64,000 bases of DNA from positions 496,001 to 560,000 of the forward strand of contig NZ_CP061941.1 in NCBI RefSeq assembly GCF_014805825.1. Reading direction: 5' to 3'. Origin of the DNA: Marinomonas algicola (GTDB lineage Bacteria > Pseudomonadota > Gammaproteobacteria > Pseudomonadales > Marinomonadaceae). The position numbers and the translations under genes were made by a program. How positions within the stretch are numbered: the stretch's first letter is position 1; each line of letters opens with the position of its first letter. This document shows positions 46,613 to 55,895 of this stretch, piece by piece. A model generated the notes under the pieces. That model was not told the DNA's origin. It worked only from the letters and a program-made list of their open reading frames with translations, and made no database searches.

Positions 46613-47293
46613 TTATTTGGCTTTCAAGGTTTTTACGCCATCTTGTGTTGCCAGTAGCAGTACATCAGCAGAACGAGCGGCAAATAGACCATTAGTAACC
46701 ACACCAACGATAGCGTTAATTGCGGTTTCTAGCTCGACAGGGTTAACAATGCTCATATTGTAGACATCTAAAATATGATTGCCATTATCTGTCACTACAC
46801 CTTCTCGGTATACAGGGTCTCCTCCAAGCTTGACTAACTCTCTTGCGACATAACTACGAGCCATTGGGATCACTTCAACTGGAAGAGGGAAATCACCAAG
46901 TACATCAACCAGTTTAGATTGATCTGCAATACAGATAAATTCATCACTGCACGCGGTAACAATTTTTTCACGTGTAAGTGCCGCACCACCCCCTTTTATA
47001 AGGTGTAAAAAGTGATTGCTTTCATCGGCGCCATCAATATAAACCGCAATCTTATTAACGGAGTTTAGATCGTAAACAGTAACACCATGCTTTTTAAGGC
47101 GTTCGGCGGATGTTTCAGAGCTGGCAACGGTACCTTCGAATAGCTGTTTATGTTTAGCCAATTCGTCAATAAAAAGGTTCGCTGTTGAGCCTGTACCAAC
47201 ACCAACGATGGTGTCTTTTTCAAGCTTTGGCAATATGTATTCAACCGCCGCTTTCGCAACGGCAAGCTTTAGTTCATCTTGTGTCATAGTCAT
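46613..47293 (-). CDS. rpiA: Ribose-5-phosphate isomerase A
   Basis: RpiA interconverts ribose 5-phosphate and ribulose 5-phosphate. It has 226 aa. Substrate loops are VGVGTGSTANLFID, the catalytic IDGADES (Asp pair), the KGGGAALTREKIV segment with the general base Glu and Lys, and the C-terminal GVVTNGLFAARSADVLLLAT. A start two codons later is equally possible. It is divergent from ilvA, as in many gammaproteobacteria. Confidence 0.96.
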   Translation of the reverse strand: MTMTQDELKLAVAKAAVEYILPKLEKDTIVGVGTGSTANLFIDELAKHKQLFEGTVASSETSAERLKKHGVTVYDLNSVNKIAVYIDGADESNHFLHLIKGGGAALTREKIVTACSDEFICIADQSKLVDVLGDFPLPVEVIPMARSYVARELVKLGGDPVYREGVVTDNGNHILDVYNMSIVNPVELETAINAIVGVVTNGLFAARSADVLLLATQDGVKTLKAK

Positions 47294-47481
47294 AAGAGGT
47301 GAAACCTTTTTGTGGCCAGTGTAGGGAGCACATTATAGACCTTGCGACCATCTTCAGAAAGTAGCTTTGCCTAAAGAGTGTGAAATCGGTATATTTCTTA
47401 TCTACTAAGATTTTAGCGTGACCATATGAGTTACGTGAAGTCTTTTTCCAAATGAATACAGCTATCCTACTGGAAAAATAT

Positions 47482-48984
47482 ATGCCTCATACCATGATCA
47501 AAAAAATTCTGCAGGCACGTGTCTATGACGTCGCCGTGGAAACCCCGTTATCTAGAGCAAATCAATTATGTAATCGCTTTGAGAACGAGATTATTTTAAA
47601 AAGAGAAGATCTACAGCCGGTTTTTTCTTTCAAAATTCGTGGTGCATACAATAAAATTTCTCAGTTAACCGATGAAGAAAAAAATCGCGGTGTGATTGCC
47701 GCATCAGCAGGAAATCATGCTCAAGGGTTGGCTTTAGCCGCTAAAAAATTGGGAATTAAGGCAACCATTGTAATGCCTGAAACCACTCCAGAAGTGAAAG
47801 TCACCGCTGTCCGAAATCATGGCGCCGAGGTGGTGTTATTTGGGGATGCTTATGATGCGGCTTTCGGAAAATCTCAGGAAATCATGCAAGCATCTGGGCA
47901 AGTATTTGTTCATCCATTTGATGACCTTGACACGATTGCGGGACAAGGTACCGTTGGCATGGAAATCTTACGTCAACACGAAGGCAATATTGATGCGATC
48001 TTTGTTCCTGTTGGTGGTGGAGGACTCATTGCGGGGATTGCGGCCTATGTGAAATATTTACGACCAGAAATTAAAATTATTGGGGTAGAGCCTGAAGATG
48101 CGGCTTGTTTAAAATATGCGTTAGAGCAGGGTAAACCGACTCGTTTAAGTCAAGTTGGCATTTTTGCTGAAGGCGTGGCCGTTGCCCAAATTGGAACCAA
48201 CACATTTAATATTGCTAAAGATACGGTTGATGAAGTGGTTACTGTGACAACCGATGAAATGTGCGCCGCCATTAAAGACATATATGATGATACCCGTTCT
48301 ATTACTGAACCTGCTGGCGCATGCGCTGTAGCAGGGTTGAAAAAATACATTGAAAGAGAAAATGTTCAAGGAAAGACCTTTATTGCGATTAACAGTGGGG
48401 CGAATGTAAACTTTGATCGTTTGCGTCACGTGTCAGAGCGCGCTGAACTCGGTGAAAAACGAGAAGCCATTATTGCGGTTAAAATCCCTGAACACCCAGG
48501 AAGCTTTAAAGATTTTTGTGATGCTATGACCGGCCGCAGTATCACCGAATTTAATTATCGTTTTTCTCATGAAGATGAAGCCGTCATCTTTGTTGGTATT
48601 CAGATAGGAGGCCCAGATAGCCTTACGAATTTACTGCATGACTTAAAGGACTATGATGTAATTGATTTAACCGATAATGAAACGGCCAAAGTGCATGTTA
48701 GACATATGATTGGAGGGCATTTACGCAGTAACAAAGGGGAGTTACTCTACAGCTTTGAGTTTCCAGAGCGTCCAGGTGCGCTGTTAAAATTCCTAACTAC
48801 CTTAGGCGGGCAGTGGAATATTTCTATGTTTCATTATCGCAATCACGGTGATGCTTATGGACGAGTACTCGTGGGCTTACAGGCCGTTGGAGAAGAAACC
48901 GACGTGACTCGTTATTTAGATGATTTGGGTTACCCTTATCAAGATGAAAATGACAATCTCGCGTGCCAGCTGTTTTTCAAATAA
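47482..48984 (+). CDS. ilvA: Threonine ammonia-lyase, biosynthetic
   Basis: IlvA deaminates threonine to 2-oxobutanoate, the first step to isoleucine. It has 500 aa. The PLP lysine is in FSFKIRGAYNKI, and the phosphate loop is VGGGGLIAG. Two C-terminal ACT-like regulatory domains (about 325-500, IIAVKIPEHPGSFKDF and YSFEFPERPGALLKFLTTLGG) bind isoleucine and valine in known enzymes. I chose the ATG giving MPHTMIKKILQARVYDVA because it matches the Pseudomonas-type N-terminus in length and has GGA upstream; an ATG 30 bp earlier lacks support. Confidence 0.95.
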   Translation: MPHTMIKKILQARVYDVAVETPLSRANQLCNRFENEIILKREDLQPVFSFKIRGAYNKISQLTDEEKNRGVIAASAGNHAQGLALAAKKLGIKATIVMPETTPEVKVTAVRNHGAEVVLFGDAYDAAFGKSQEIMQASGQVFVHPFDDLDTIAGQGTVGMEILRQHEGNIDAIFVPVGGGGLIAGIAAYVKYLRPEIKIIGVEPEDAACLKYALEQGKPTRLSQVGIFAEGVAVAQIGTNTFNIAKDTVDEVVTVTTDEMCAAIKDIYDDTRSITEPAGACAVAGLKKYIERENVQGKTFIAINSGANVNFDRLRHVSERAELGEKREAIIAVKIPEHPGSFKDFCDAMTGRSITEFNYRFSHEDEAVIFVGIQIGGPDSLTNLLHDLKDYDVIDLTDNETAKVHVRHMIGGHLRSNKGELLYSFEFPERPGALLKFLTTLGGQWNISMFHYRNHGDAYGRVLVGLQAVGEETDVTRYLDDLGYPYQDENDNLACQLFFK

Positions 48985-49015
48985 CGCTCGTCTAAAACAT
49001 TCTTAAATGTGTATT

Positions 49016-49044
49016 AGCCTACACTTCTTTAAGTGTAGGCTTTG
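49016..49044 (+). terminator. Terminator of ilvA
   Basis: AGCCTACACTT and AAGTGTAGGCT form a perfect 11-bp stem with loop CTTT, followed by TTTG. Confidence 0.8.
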
Positions 49045-49219
49045 TCCTATAAGCTTTCGCTTAGCAAACTAAAATCGGTTATCATAGCCGCCATATTTTA
49101 TCAGAGAGACTTTGCTTAAGTACTCTAAAGCTCAAAGTTTCATTGGCTCAAAAAACGTAGATTTTCCTCGAGAAGCGCGCTTTTGTGGAAGCCATTCATT
49201 TATCAAAAGGCGATCAATC

Positions 49220-50953
49220 GTGAATATTCAAACCCTCCTCAATACTCGTATCCAAAACGCTATGGTGGCCGCTGGTGGTCCAGAAGGCTCTCCGGCTATT
49301 GTTAGGCAATCTGCCAAAGTGCAATTCGGAGATTATCAAGCCAATGGCATTATGGGCGTGGCAAAAAAACTGAAAATGAACCCTCGTGATTTTGCTCAGA
49401 ATGTTCTCGAACATCTTGATTTAACGGATATATCAGACAAAGTAGACATTGCAGGCCCAGGCTTCATTAATATTTTCTTGAAACCTGAATGGATGGCGCA
49501 AGAGATACGGCGGGTATTAAATGATGCTCGGTTAGATGTGCAGCAGGTGTCCCAGCCACAAACGATTGTAGTTGATTATTCTTCACCTAATCTTGCTAAA
49601 GAAATGCACGTTGGTCATTTACGCTCAACGGTAATTGGTGATTCAGTGGTTCGTACTTTAGAGTTTTTAGGCCATCATGTTATTCGTCAGAATCATGTCG
49701 GTGACTGGGGAACTCAGTTTGGTATGTTATTGGCGTATATGGAGCGTTTACGCCAAGAAAGCAGTGAAATTAGCATGGTTTTGTCTGACCTGGAAATATT
49801 TTATCGTGATGCTAAGAAGTGCTTTGATGAAGATGAAAGCTTTGCGGTTCGCGCTAGAGAATTAGTCGTCGCTCTGCAATCAGGCGATAAGCAGTGCTTG
49901 GCGTTATGGAATGAATTTATAGATATTTCTTTAACACACTGTGAAGAAACCTACAAAATGCTCGGTGTGTCTTTGAAGCGCGAGCATGTGATGCCAGAAA
50001 GTGCATACAACGATGATTTAGCGTCTGTGGTGACTGAGTTAAATCATCAAGGTTTGTTAACTGAATCAAAAGGGGCTCAATGTGTTTTCATGGAAGAGTT
50101 TGCTAATAAAGAGGGGGAAATTACCCCTGTAATCGTACAAAAAACCGGTGGTGGTTTCTTGTATTCAACAACTGATTTAGCGGCTTTACGATTTCGCCAA
50201 CATACATTAGGCTTTGATCGTGGATTGTACTTTGTTGATGCGCGTCAATCTCTCCATTTTCAACAGATTTTCACTCTTGGACGCAAAGCGGGTTTTGTTA
50301 AACCGGAAACGAGCTTAGAACATATGCCTTTCGGTACTGTAATGGGTCGTGATGGTAAACCTTTTAAAACCCGTTCTGGTGGTGTAGCCAAATTATCGGC
50401 GTTGCTTGAAGAAGCGCAAGAGAGAGCCTATACGCTGGTGTCTTCTAAAAACCCTGATATGGCTGAAGAAGAATTAAAAAATATTGGTCGAGTGGTAGGC
50501 ATTGCGTCGGTAAAATACGCCGATCTATCGAAAAACCGGACTAGCGATTATGTGTTCAACTGGGATCAGATGCTGAGTTTTGAAGGGAACACCGCCCCTT
50601 ATTTATTGTATGCTTATTCACGCATTGCCAGCATCGTTAAACGCTCAGAAACTGAATTAAGCACAATTGAAGGCGTTATTTCCTTATCTTCCATTCAAGA
50701 AAGAGCATTAGCAGTAAGGTTGTTGCAGTTCTCTGAAGCATTAGAGCAAGTCGCTAATGATGGTATGCCTCATTTTATGTGTACTTACTTATACGACTTA
50801 GCCGGTGTCTTTATGAGCTTCTACGAGGCTTGCCCTATTCTTACCGCTGAGCCAGAGGTAAAAGCAAGTCGTTTACTGTTGGCTATAAATACAGCGTCTA
50901 CTCTTAAAAAAGGCCTTGAGCTTTTGGGCATTGAAACCCTAGAAAGAATGTAA
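49220..50953 (+). CDS. argS: Arginyl-tRNA synthetase
   Basis: ArgS charges tRNA-Arg. The GTG giving VNIQTLLNTRIQNAM matches the conserved N-terminus and yields 577 aa, the same length as the E. coli enzyme; AAAAGG lies about 10 nt upstream. The upstream open frame (from 49112) is not conserved. The N-terminal Add-1 domain has VRQSAKVQFGDYQANG; the HIGH motif is SPNLAKEMHVGHLRST; a C-terminal DALR anticodon domain ends the protein. In Pseudomonas argS sits between priA and the SPOR gene; here it is several kb away from them. Confidence 0.97.
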   Translation: MNIQTLLNTRIQNAMVAAGGPEGSPAIVRQSAKVQFGDYQANGIMGVAKKLKMNPRDFAQNVLEHLDLTDISDKVDIAGPGFINIFLKPEWMAQEIRRVLNDARLDVQQVSQPQTIVVDYSSPNLAKEMHVGHLRSTVIGDSVVRTLEFLGHHVIRQNHVGDWGTQFGMLLAYMERLRQESSEISMVLSDLEIFYRDAKKCFDEDESFAVRARELVVALQSGDKQCLALWNEFIDISLTHCEETYKMLGVSLKREHVMPESAYNDDLASVVTELNHQGLLTESKGAQCVFMEEFANKEGEITPVIVQKTGGGFLYSTTDLAALRFRQHTLGFDRGLYFVDARQSLHFQQIFTLGRKAGFVKPETSLEHMPFGTVMGRDGKPFKTRSGGVAKLSALLEEAQERAYTLVSSKNPDMAEEELKNIGRVVGIASVKYADLSKNRTSDYVFNWDQMLSFEGNTAPYLLYAYSRIASIVKRSETELSTIEGVISLSSIQERALAVRLLQFSEALEQVANDGMPHFMCTYLYDLAGVFMSFYEACPILTAEPEVKASRLLLAINTASTLKKGLELLGIETLERM

Positions 50954-50969
50954 TTTTATAGGTTTTATT

Positions 50970-51965
50970 ATGAATATTTACGTAGCGTACACGGGTGGCA
51001 CCATTGGAATGGTTGACTCTGAACAGGGCCTCGTACCTGATCCTGATTTTGCTCAAGCAGTAGAAATTATGCTGCAAGACGACTACCCAAATGACAACAT
51101 GACGGTGTATTGCTACGAACATTTGATTGATAGTTCTAATGCACGTCCAGAGGATTGGCAAATAATCGCTCAAGATATCCAATCTAATTGGCACAAGTAC
51201 GATGCTTTTATGGTACTGCATGGCACTGATACTATGGCTTACAGTGCAGCGGCGTTGTTCTACTGCTTCCAAGCGCCCACGAAACCAATTGTAGTAACAG
51301 GGTCGCAAATACCACTCTTTAAGACCCGCAGTGATGCTCGAAATAATATGCTGGGTGCGATAGAGGCATTAAAAAATGGCCCTAATGGGGTATTTTTGTT
51401 TTTTGCTGGTCGTTTGATCGAAGGGAATCGAGCGCATAAAGCGCATACAACGGAGTTGGCGGCCTTTGCATCGCCTAATGCACCTTTACGAGGATGGCTT
51501 GGTATTGATTGGCAATGGTCTCAAGATGTGAATGCTTCAGACAAACAAAAGACAGACATTTCTATTCCCAATATGACTTCTGGCGCGGTCACCATTTTAC
51601 CTGTTTTCCCCGGTGTTAGCGCGGATCACTGGAAGGGGCTACTTAATAGTACGAACCTAAAAGGCGCCGTGCTGTTGAGTTATGGTGCAGGTAATGCCCC
51701 AGATAAAGATCAAGCCTTGTTGGGGTTACTAAAGACAGCCACAGACAATGATGTTGTTATTGTTAATGTGAGTCAGTGCGGCTCTGGGCGGGTTGTCGCC
51801 GGTGCGTATGCGGCAGGCTCTGCTCTAGTGAAAGCGGGCGTCATTTCTGGGAAAGATATGACCTACGAAGCGGCGTTTGTGAAGTTGCATTTCTTGAGTG
51901 GTTTAGGGCTTTCAGCAAAAGAAATTAAGTTGGCGTTCGACAAAACGCTGGCTTTGGATACTTGA
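50970..51965 (+). CDS. ansA: Type I (cytoplasmic) asparaginase
   Basis: The enzyme hydrolyses asparagine to aspartate and ammonia. It has 331 aa without a signal peptide, so it is the cytoplasmic AnsA type. The two catalytic threonines are in YTGGTIGM (N-terminal signature) and LHGTDTMAYSAAAL (with the Asp partner). VVTGSQIPLFKTRSDARNNM and the C-terminal QCGSGRVV complete the family pattern. It starts 17 bp behind argS and may be co-transcribed. Confidence 0.93.
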   Translation: MNIYVAYTGGTIGMVDSEQGLVPDPDFAQAVEIMLQDDYPNDNMTVYCYEHLIDSSNARPEDWQIIAQDIQSNWHKYDAFMVLHGTDTMAYSAAALFYCFQAPTKPIVVTGSQIPLFKTRSDARNNMLGAIEALKNGPNGVFLFFAGRLIEGNRAHKAHTTELAAFASPNAPLRGWLGIDWQWSQDVNASDKQKTDISIPNMTSGAVTILPVFPGVSADHWKGLLNSTNLKGAVLLSYGAGNAPDKDQALLGLLKTATDNDVVIVNVSQCGSGRVVAGAYAAGSALVKAGVISGKDMTYEAAFVKLHFLSGLGLSAKEIKLAFDKTLALDT

Positions 51966-52057
51966 TAAGTCTCTCTTGCATAAAGTTAGCCTTTGCATAA
52001 GACAGTTGAAAAAAAACGAGTTTCATCGCCCTATGAATAATAAGTTTGTGAAATGCG

Positions 52058-52672
52058 TTATTTTTTTAGCTGTTTAACTTTAGCATCGAGTCGCTCTAAC
52101 TGCAGGTCAAAGTGCTCTAAATCTTCCACGAAGTGAGTGAATTCTATCTTACTAGGAAGTAAGTCACTGTCGTTTTGCAGGTAATCAATCAAGGCCATTT
52201 TTGCGTGGTGGCTGGTGGTTTTTGTCCAGTCCCATTGTTTACGCATTATTTCGGCCACAATAGAAGCGGGTAAATCGCCTATTTTATCGGCCAAAACACC
52301 TTCCCAATCCAGTTCAAAGTGCTCAGATACCTTATGTAAGGTCATCAGTGTTTGCGCATTACCTTGAATTAATAAGTCACCATCAAAAAAGCCATTGCCA
52401 TCCAGCAGTTTACGGTAAGCAGAACTGTCTCCAGATACATGGGTATCTTTTCGGTTATTTAGATTCGCTTCCTCTAATGACAGAGGCATGCTTAACGCGA
52501 TACCTTCTTCAAGAATTTGAATTAAGATAAGTAGGGAGAAGTCTTCTATTTCTAACAACACATTTTGGCCTGCCAGTTTGCTTAAGCGCTTTTGTGATGG
52601 CAAGTCTTGTTGAAAGGCGGAATTGATGGCATTTTCGACCAGGCTTAGGGCGCTTAAACTCAGTAGGCTCAT
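52058..52672 (-). CDS. ubiJ: UbiJ-like ubiquinone biosynthesis accessory factor
   Basis: UbiJ binds lipids through an SCP2 fold and organises the soluble ubiquinone-biosynthesis complex. The 204-aa protein has the SCP2-like part at the N-terminus (NAINSAFQQDLPSQKRLSKLAGQ; GDLLIQGNAQTLMTLHKVS; DWEGVLADKIGDLPA) and a C-terminal coiled coil (about 160-204, FVEDLEHFDLQLERLDAKVKQL), as in UbiJ. GAGATAATC precedes the ATG. In relatives ubiJ lies between ubiE and ubiB; neither is next to it here. Confidence 0.8.
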   Translation of the reverse strand: MSLLSLSALSLVENAINSAFQQDLPSQKRLSKLAGQNVLLEIEDFSLLILIQILEEGIALSMPLSLEEANLNNRKDTHVSGDSSAYRKLLDGNGFFDGDLLIQGNAQTLMTLHKVSEHFELDWEGVLADKIGDLPASIVAEIMRKQWDWTKTTSHHAKMALIDYLQNDSDLLPSKIEFTHFVEDLEHFDLQLERLDAKVKQLKK

Positions 52673-52704
52673 GATTATCTCGATTGAGGTAGGGTGAATT
52701 CAAA

Positions 52705-53088
52705 TTAAATTTGATGGAGTTGAATAACATTATTCTCGCGACTTTTTCCTGCTTCGTCTAGACGTTGTAGGTAGATTTGCCAAAGTTCTTCTTGATTTTT
52801 ACCAATATTGAACAAATAGTCCCAAGAATAGAGTCCAGTATCATGCCCATCATCAAAGGATATTTTGAGTGCGTAGTTGCCTGCGCCCTCAACGTTGAGA
52901 ATGCCGACTGCTTTTTTTCCGTATTGTAAAATAGGAATCTGTTGACCATGGCCTCGAACCTCAGCCGAAGGGGAGTGTATTCTCAGGTATTCGGCACTGA
53001 GTCGGTAAACCTCGCCATTATTAAAACCAACCTCAAGTTCTTTGGACTGTTTATGATAATGGATTTTGGTCGGTAAAAGCGCAGCCAT
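52705..53088 (-). CDS. DUF971 protein (gamma-butyrobetaine hydroxylase-like N-terminal domain)
   Basis: This 127-aa protein is a single DUF971 domain: HYHKQSKELEVGFNNGEVYRLSAEYLR, later NYALKISFDDGHDTGLYSWDYLF. The same fold forms the N-terminal domain of gamma-butyrobetaine hydroxylase. Free-standing forms are found next to hslUV or in iron-sulfur contexts, and their role is not firmly known. GAGG lies before the ATG. It lies between hslU and ubiJ on the same strand. Confidence 0.88.
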   Translation of the reverse strand: MAALLPTKIHYHKQSKELEVGFNNGEVYRLSAEYLRIHSPSAEVRGHGQQIPILQYGKKAVGILNVEGAGNYALKISFDDGHDTGLYSWDYLFNIGKNQEELWQIYLQRLDEAGKSRENNVIQLHQI

Positions 53089-53142
53089 AAATTAGCCTCT
53101 TAAATGACATCCCTGTCAGATTGTATAAGCGTGATTGGAAAA

Positions 53143-54465
53143 TTACAGAATAAAGCGACTTAGGTCTTCATCTTTAGCGACTTCACCTAGATGCTCATCA
53201 ACGTAAGCGGCCGTTACTTCAACAAATTGACCTTCAGGCATGTCGCTAGCGGAGTAAGACATTTCTTCCAATAAACGTTCAAGTACCGTATGCAATCGAC
53301 GTGCACCAATATTTTCAGTGGTTTCATTCACCTGAAACGCAATTTCAGCAATTCGTTGAATACCTTCATCAGTAAAGTTTAAAGAAACCCCTTCGGTTGC
53401 GGCTAAGGCAACGTATTGTTTTGTTAGAGACGCATTTGGTTCAACGAGAATTTTTTTAAAGTCTTCTGTTGTTAACGCATCTAATTCAACACGGATAGGA
53501 AGACGACCCTGTAACTCAGGAATCAGATCCGATGGTTTAGAAAGATGAAATGCACCAGAGGCAATAAACAAAATATGGTCAGTTTTGATCATGCCGTATT
53601 TTGTGGAAACAGTACAGCCCTCAACCAAGGGCAATAAGTCTCGTTGAACACCTTCCCGTGAGACTTCTCCACCACTGCGTTCTGAACTTTTCGCTACTTT
53701 ATCAATCTCATCTAAAAAAACAATACCGTTTTGTTCGACGGCTTCAATCGCTTGCGCTTTGAGCTCTTCTTCATTGATAAGTTTGGCGGCTTCTTCATCA
53801 CGTACTTGACGATACGCTTGTTTTACCTTCATTTTACGTTTGCGTGTTTTTTCATTGCCTAAACTGGAAAACATGCTTTGCAGCTGGTTGGTCATTTCTT
53901 CCATACCAGGAGGCGCCATGATCTCTACCCCTACAGGGGTTGCAGATAGATCAATATCAATTTCTTTATCGTCTAATTGTCCTTCACGCAATTTCTTACG
54001 GAATATTTGACGTGTACTGCTGTCCTCTGTCGGTTCCGTTCCACGAGCGGGTGGTAACAGCGCATCAAGGATACGGTCTTCAGCCGCGTCTTCCGCTTTG
54101 TGGCGCAGTTTTTCCGTTGCTTGTTCACGGAACATTTTAATGGCCATCTCAACTAAATCTCGAATGATGGATTCCACGTCGCGGCCAACGTAACCTACCT
54201 CGGTAAATTTTGTGGCTTCAATTTTGATAAAAGGCGCATTAGATAACTTGGCAAGACGGCGAGCAATTTCAGTTTTACCCACACCCGTTGGTCCGATCAT
54301 CAAGATATTCTTAGGGGTTACTTCGGCGCGCATTTCTTCCGGCAGCTGCATTCGGCGCCAGCGGTTTCTTAGTGCAATGGCAACCGCTCTTTTGGCCCCT
54401 TGTTGGCCAATGATGTGTTTATCAAGTGCGTTTACCGTTTCACGAGGAGTCATGGTCATTGTCAT
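53143..54465 (-). CDS. hslU: HslU, ATPase subunit of the HslUV protease
   Basis: HslU is the AAA+ unfoldase that feeds HslV. The ATG giving MTMTMTPRETVNALDKHIIG is the one that fits the family (440 aa) and follows GGGAG; the frame upstream runs into hslV and is not conserved. Walker A is GPTGVGKTEIARRLAK, the pore loop is VGYVGRDVES, and Walker B is NGIVFLDEIDKVA. The inserted I-domain lies about 110-230. The C-terminal tail DLSRFIL inserts into HslV. A 22-bp gap separates it from hslV. Confidence 0.97.
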   Translation of the reverse strand: MTMTMTPRETVNALDKHIIGQQGAKRAVAIALRNRWRRMQLPEEMRAEVTPKNILMIGPTGVGKTEIARRLAKLSNAPFIKIEATKFTEVGYVGRDVESIIRDLVEMAIKMFREQATEKLRHKAEDAAEDRILDALLPPARGTEPTEDSSTRQIFRKKLREGQLDDKEIDIDLSATPVGVEIMAPPGMEEMTNQLQSMFSSLGNEKTRKRKMKVKQAYRQVRDEEAAKLINEEELKAQAIEAVEQNGIVFLDEIDKVAKSSERSGGEVSREGVQRDLLPLVEGCTVSTKYGMIKTDHILFIASGAFHLSKPSDLIPELQGRLPIRVELDALTTEDFKKILVEPNASLTKQYVALAATEGVSLNFTDEGIQRIAEIAFQVNETTENIGARRLHTVLERLLEEMSYSASDMPEGQFVEVTAAYVDEHLGEVAKDEDLSRFIL

Positions 54466-54487
54466 TAGAAAGGGTTCTCCCGCTGGA

Positions 54488-55042
54488 TTAGGTTGAAGAT
54501 TTGTCTTCAAGTGTCGGATCTACAATAATGGTTTCTATTGTTAGGCTGTGATTGGTGAACACACAAATATCAGCGGCAATAGACAAACTTTTTTCAACAA
54601 TTTCTCGAGCTGACAAGTCAGTATTGTCAATAAGGGCTCGAGCAGACGCCTCTGCATAATTACCGCCAGAGCCTATGGCTAGGGCGCCATGTTCTGGCTC
54701 AACAACATCACCATTGCCCGTAATAATGAGTGTACTGTCTTTATTGGCAACAATCAGCATGGCTTCAAGCTTTCTGAGTGCTTTATCAGAACGCCAATCT
54801 TTGGCCAAATCCACTGCCGCTCGCACGAGCTGGCCTTGATGCTTTTCAAGTTGGCCTTCAAAACGTTCAAATAAAGTAAAGGCATCGGCGGTACCACCGG
54901 CAAAACCGGCTATTACCTCGCCTTTGTATAAACGACGTACTTTACGTGCATTGCCTTTCATTACGGTATTACCAAGAGACACTTGGCCATCGCCACCCAC
55001 GACGACTTGATTACCTTTACGTACTGTCAGAATAGTTGTCAT
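54488..55042 (-). CDS. hslV: HslV, peptidase subunit of the HslUV protease
   Basis: HslV is the proteasome-like N-terminal threonine peptidase. It has 184 aa. After removal of Met the nucleophile is the Thr of TTILTVRKGNQVVVGGDGQVSLGN; the catalytic Lys lies in the VMKGNARKVRRL region. GSGGNYAEASARAL is the family signature in the C-terminal half. Confidence 0.97.
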   Translation of the reverse strand: MTTILTVRKGNQVVVGGDGQVSLGNTVMKGNARKVRRLYKGEVIAGFAGGTADAFTLFERFEGQLEKHQGQLVRAAVDLAKDWRSDKALRKLEAMLIVANKDSTLIITGNGDVVEPEHGALAIGSGGNYAEASARALIDNTDLSAREIVEKSLSIAADICVFTNHSLTIETIIVDPTLEDKSST

Positions 55043-55150
55043 GTTTTACTCCATTTTCGATATTCTAAACGTGTGGGCTTTTATTGCGTTTTCAAGGCTG
55101 ACGGCGAATATTGAATGCGAGAAGTGGCCAGTAATGTTGGCATAAAGGCA

Positions 55151-55186
55151 AGTGGAACCCTGTTCAGTCTTTGGTGGGGTTCCACT
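55151..55186 (-). terminator. Hairpin between the SPOR gene and hslV
   Basis: AGTGGAACCC and GGGTTCCACT form a perfect 10-bp stem with a 16-nt loop. It lacks a strong T-run on the minus strand, so it may be a weak terminator of the SPOR gene or an RNA-stability element. Confidence 0.5.
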
Positions 55187-55199
55187 GAGATACTAGGTG

Positions 55200-55838
55200 T
55201 TATTCGTCTTTTTTAATCCTATAGGTATAGGATTGGATGTCTTGAGAGACAAGTTTATCTTGTGCGCGGTTCATTTTTGAGCGAGATTCATAGGGCCCCA
55301 ACACGACTCGAAACCATGGGCGGCCGTCTTTGCCAGTGGTTTGGCGAATACTGGCGTTTAGCCCTAGCAAAATCAACTTGGCTCTCATTCGATCGGCATC
55401 ACTGTTGCTTCTAAACGACGCGGCTTGAATCATATAAAGAAAGTCTTGCTCTCCACGGGGCGTTGATTGGTAGGCATCAACATGACTGGTATCGACTTTG
55501 CTGTCTTGGAGAATTTGATAAAATTCAAAGTTGTCTTTTTTAGGTGCTGTTGCGGCCGGCTTAGTTTGTGCGTTTTTTGCCGGTTCCGGCTTTTTTGGCT
55601 CAACTTTTTTGGGTACGGCTTTTTGGGGTTCAACGGCTGAGGACGATGGTTGAATGCTCATCTTTTGAGACGCCGGTGGCTGTACTTTACTTAATTGAGC
55701 CAAACCAAAGATAAAGGCGCCTGCTAACAACAAAATGAATAGCCAAAGCCACCATCTTATTTTGTTTTTTGCTGGAGGTTTTGCGGGCGCACTTTTTCGT
55801 GTTGCCCCTTTTTTGGGTTGTGAGCCTTTAGCCGCCAT
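55200..55838 (-). CDS. SPOR-domain membrane protein
   Basis: This bitopic inner-membrane protein of 212 aa has a short basic cytoplasmic part, one membrane span (about 30-50, WWLWLFILLLAGAFIFGL), a Lys/Pro/Ala-rich periplasmic linker and a C-terminal SPOR domain (about 135-208, YMIQAASFRSNSDADRMRAKL; WFRVVLGPYESRSKMNRAQDKL) that binds denuded septal peptidoglycan. It is FtsN-like in layout; the Pseudomonas counterpart sits between argS and hslV. The ATG giving MAAKGSQPKK is preferred over one 12 bp upstream. Confidence 0.84.
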   Translation of the reverse strand: MAAKGSQPKKGATRKSAPAKPPAKNKIRWWLWLFILLLAGAFIFGLAQLSKVQPPASQKMSIQPSSSAVEPQKAVPKKVEPKKPEPAKNAQTKPAATAPKKDNFEFYQILQDSKVDTSHVDAYQSTPRGEQDFLYMIQAASFRSNSDADRMRAKLILLGLNASIRQTTGKDGRPWFRVVLGPYESRSKMNRAQDKLVSQDIQSYTYRIKKDE

Positions 55839-55895
55839 AATAATTAACACTGCCTGAATGGTACTGTAGAAATAGGCCTTATTATGAGGCCTGCA

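Noticed and set aside
49112..49219. 36-codon N-terminal extension of argS
   Set aside because: The extension is not like any ArgS; the GTG at 49220 gives the exact family length.
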